Source: JBNRMR01 sp050309705
GTDB taxonomy: Bacteria; Bacillota; Clostridia; Christensenellales; UBA1750
Assembly (NCBI GenBank): GCA_050309705.1
Contig: JBNRMR010000156.1
Span: 1-6,784, forward strand
Direction: 5' to 3'
Length of the DNA: 6,784 bases
Positions 5,946-6,784 of this stretch are shown here, piece by piece; position 1 is the stretch's first letter, and each line of letters starts with the position of its first letter. The notes beneath the pieces were generated by a model that made no database searches, was not told where the DNA came from, and saw nothing but the letters and a program-made list of their open reading frames with translations. A program made the translations under genes and the position numbers.

Positions 5946-6296
5946 ATGATCACAGGATTTCGCGGAATGAACATATCATCGAAGGATCCAAAGCGCCTGG
6001 CACTGTTTTACCGCGACGTGCTTGGGCTTAAAATGCTGGACGAAGACCCAAACTATGACGGCGTGACCTTTGGCAACAACCAAAGCGAGCCTGTCTTTTG
6101 GATATGGGATGAAAACAGATGGGGCAGGTCAAACGAAGGAGCGGTGTGCCTTGTTTTTGACTGCGACGACCATGATAAGACATACGATGAGCTTCTTAAG
6201 AAAGGCCTTTGCCTTGACCCGCCCAAAACCGCCGCATGGGGCGGGAAAGAGCTTTTTGTGAAAGATCCTGATGGCAACACAATACTCATTCTTTAA
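5946..6296 (+). CDS. VOC family protein lacking canonical metal ligands
   Basis: A 116-residue VOC/glyoxalase-superfamily protein. The family signature is clear: FYRDVLGLKM (21-30) after the first strand and KDPDGNTILIL (106-116) at the end. Aligned by eye with its neighbour, the four metal positions are replaced: His7 by Gly7, the Glu56 position falls in the VFWIWDEN region, His75 by Cys68, and Glu117 by Leu114. It is therefore probably not a glyoxalase I; metal-free VOC proteins bind small ligands such as antibiotics or serve as sequestering or scaffold partners. Trp-rich segments (52-59, 98) could form a hydrophobic ligand pocket. It follows the first VOC gene by 29 bp with its own GGAAGGGGG site, so it is the last gene of the MBL-VOC operon. 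A strong terminator follows 20 bp after the stop. Ligand and role are unknown. Confidence 0.87.
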   Translation: MITGFRGMNISSKDPKRLALFYRDVLGLKMLDEDPNYDGVTFGNNQSEPVFWIWDENRWGRSNEGAVCLVFDCDDHDKTYDELLKKGLCLDPPKTAAWGGKELFVKDPDGNTILIL

Positions 6297-6315
6297 GCAG
6301 AAAAGATGAAACAGT

Positions 6316-6360
6316 AAGCGCTGCTGGGGAAATCCCGCGGCGCTTGTTTTATTATTATTT
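6316..6360 (+). terminator. Rho-independent terminator of the MBL-VOC operon
   Basis: AAGCGCTGC (6316-6324) pairs with GCGGCGCTT (6337-6345) with one G-U wobble, continued by GGG/CCC around a short A-rich loop. The stem is followed by GTTTTATTATTATTTT. It is the only strong terminator after the VOC genes. Confidence 0.9.
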
Positions 6361-6581
6361 TCTATTTTGCTGTTAAAGGGATGTAAAGATAGCGTAAAAA
6401 TCATGCTAAAGTGCTAATGCAAACACAGCAAATGAAGGCTAGGGGATAAAAAGCTGCAAAAAAATTATTTATTTTCATTTTAAAGAAGGATTATTGCATG
6501 ATTTGGAGAATATGATATCACTAATAAATGCGGCAGTTTATTCTGTTGGGATGAAATACAAAAAGCGAGGGGACTTACAGA
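6361..6581. other. AT-rich intergenic region upstream of the aminotransferase
   Basis: This 221-bp stretch is notably AT-rich relative to its neighbours, with A and T runs around 6456-6485. I found no open frame longer than a few codons and no promoter with two good hexamers at proper spacing; TATGAT (6511-6516) is a possible lone -10. GAGGGG (6567-6572) lies 9 nt before the ATG at 6582. Confidence 0.5.
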
Positions 6582-6784
6582 ATGGAATTATCTAGAAAAG
6601 CGCAGGCGGTACAAGGCTCGGTGACACTTGCGATAGACGCAAAGGCGAAGGAACTCAAGGCTCAGGGCAAGGACGTGATCGGCTTTGGCGCCGGTGAGCC
6701 TGACTTTCCGACCCCGGAATATATCTGCGAGGCCGCCAGGCAGGCCCTTGCCAAGGGTATGACCAAATACACCCCCGTGGCGGG
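6582..6784 (+). CDS. Class I PLP-dependent aminotransferase, aspartate aminotransferase type, 5' part only
   Basis: The first 67 residues are present and the rest lies beyond the window. MELSRKAQAVQGSVTLAI is the typical N-terminus of the bacterial subgroup Ib aspartate aminotransferases, followed by VIGFGAGEPDFPTP (32-45) and KYTPVAG at the window edge. Gly37 onward in this signature contributes to the substrate carboxylate pocket in the family. The PLP-binding lysine would come much later in the protein and cannot be checked here. The enzyme interconverts aspartate and 2-oxoglutarate with oxaloacetate and glutamate, in the cytosol. The start is set by GAGGGG 9 nt upstream. It stands behind a strong terminator, so it is probably transcribed on its own. 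A closely related aminotransferase with different side-chain specificity cannot be excluded from the N-terminus. Confidence 0.9.
   Translation, partial: MELSRKAQAVQGSVTLAIDAKAKELKAQGKDVIGFGAGEPDFPTPEYICEAARQALAKGMTKYTPVA

Overview
The window looks like chromosomal DNA from a low-to-moderate GC Bacillota bacterium, most likely a member of the Clostridia. The reasons are strong AAAGGAGG-type ribosome binding sites before almost every gene, consensus sigma-A type hexamers, short T-tailed hairpin terminators, and a gene set (AlaX with DHHA1, PRC-barrel, UlaG-like MBL hydrolase, VOC proteins) typical of that group. No phage, transposase, CRISPR, tRNA or rRNA gene is visible. The taxonomic placement is inference from style, not from a marker gene.

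Layout from left to right. Positions 1-760 (minus) hold most of a CPBP/CAAX-type membrane protease whose C-terminus lies outside the window. Upstream of it, in the same direction, is a clear hairpin terminator (782-810), then a 527-residue cytosolic protein (815-2398, minus) that looks like a six-hairpin (alpha/alpha)-barrel carbohydrate-active enzyme. A 320-bp intergenic region (2399-2720) follows. It holds two tandem copies of a 73-82 bp hairpin-forming repeat and an extended -10 promoter for the next gene. Positions 2721-3920 (plus) encode an AlaX-type alanyl-tRNA editing hydrolase with a C-terminal DHHA1 domain. Its 3' end overlaps by 20 bp, tail to tail, with a PRC-barrel protein gene (3901-4434, minus).

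The 397-bp gap from 4435 to 4831 is the most interesting part. It has a perfect TTGACA / TATAAT pair (19-bp spacer) followed by about 220 nt in which at least five blocks of complementarity nest in the correct order. It ends in an AGGCTT block plus a T-run, where AGGCTT pairs back to the very start. This is good evidence for a structured non-coding RNA that I cannot assign to a family with confidence. Downstream is a small operon: an MBL-fold hydrolase (4832-5548), overlapped by ATGA with a glyoxalase-I-like VOC protein (5545-5916), then a second VOC protein that lacks the metal ligands (5946-6296), closed by a strong terminator (6316-6360). The window ends with the first 67 codons of a class I PLP aminotransferase (aspartate aminotransferase type).

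Functionally the window is a set of short housekeeping and accessory units: translation quality control (AlaX), probable electrophile or metabolite handling (MBL + VOC + VOC), possible glycan handling (six-hairpin protein) and amino-acid metabolism. I see no obvious defence or secretion system. The novelty candidates are the 4472-4695 RNA, the 2441-2592 repeat pair and the uncharacterised six-hairpin protein.
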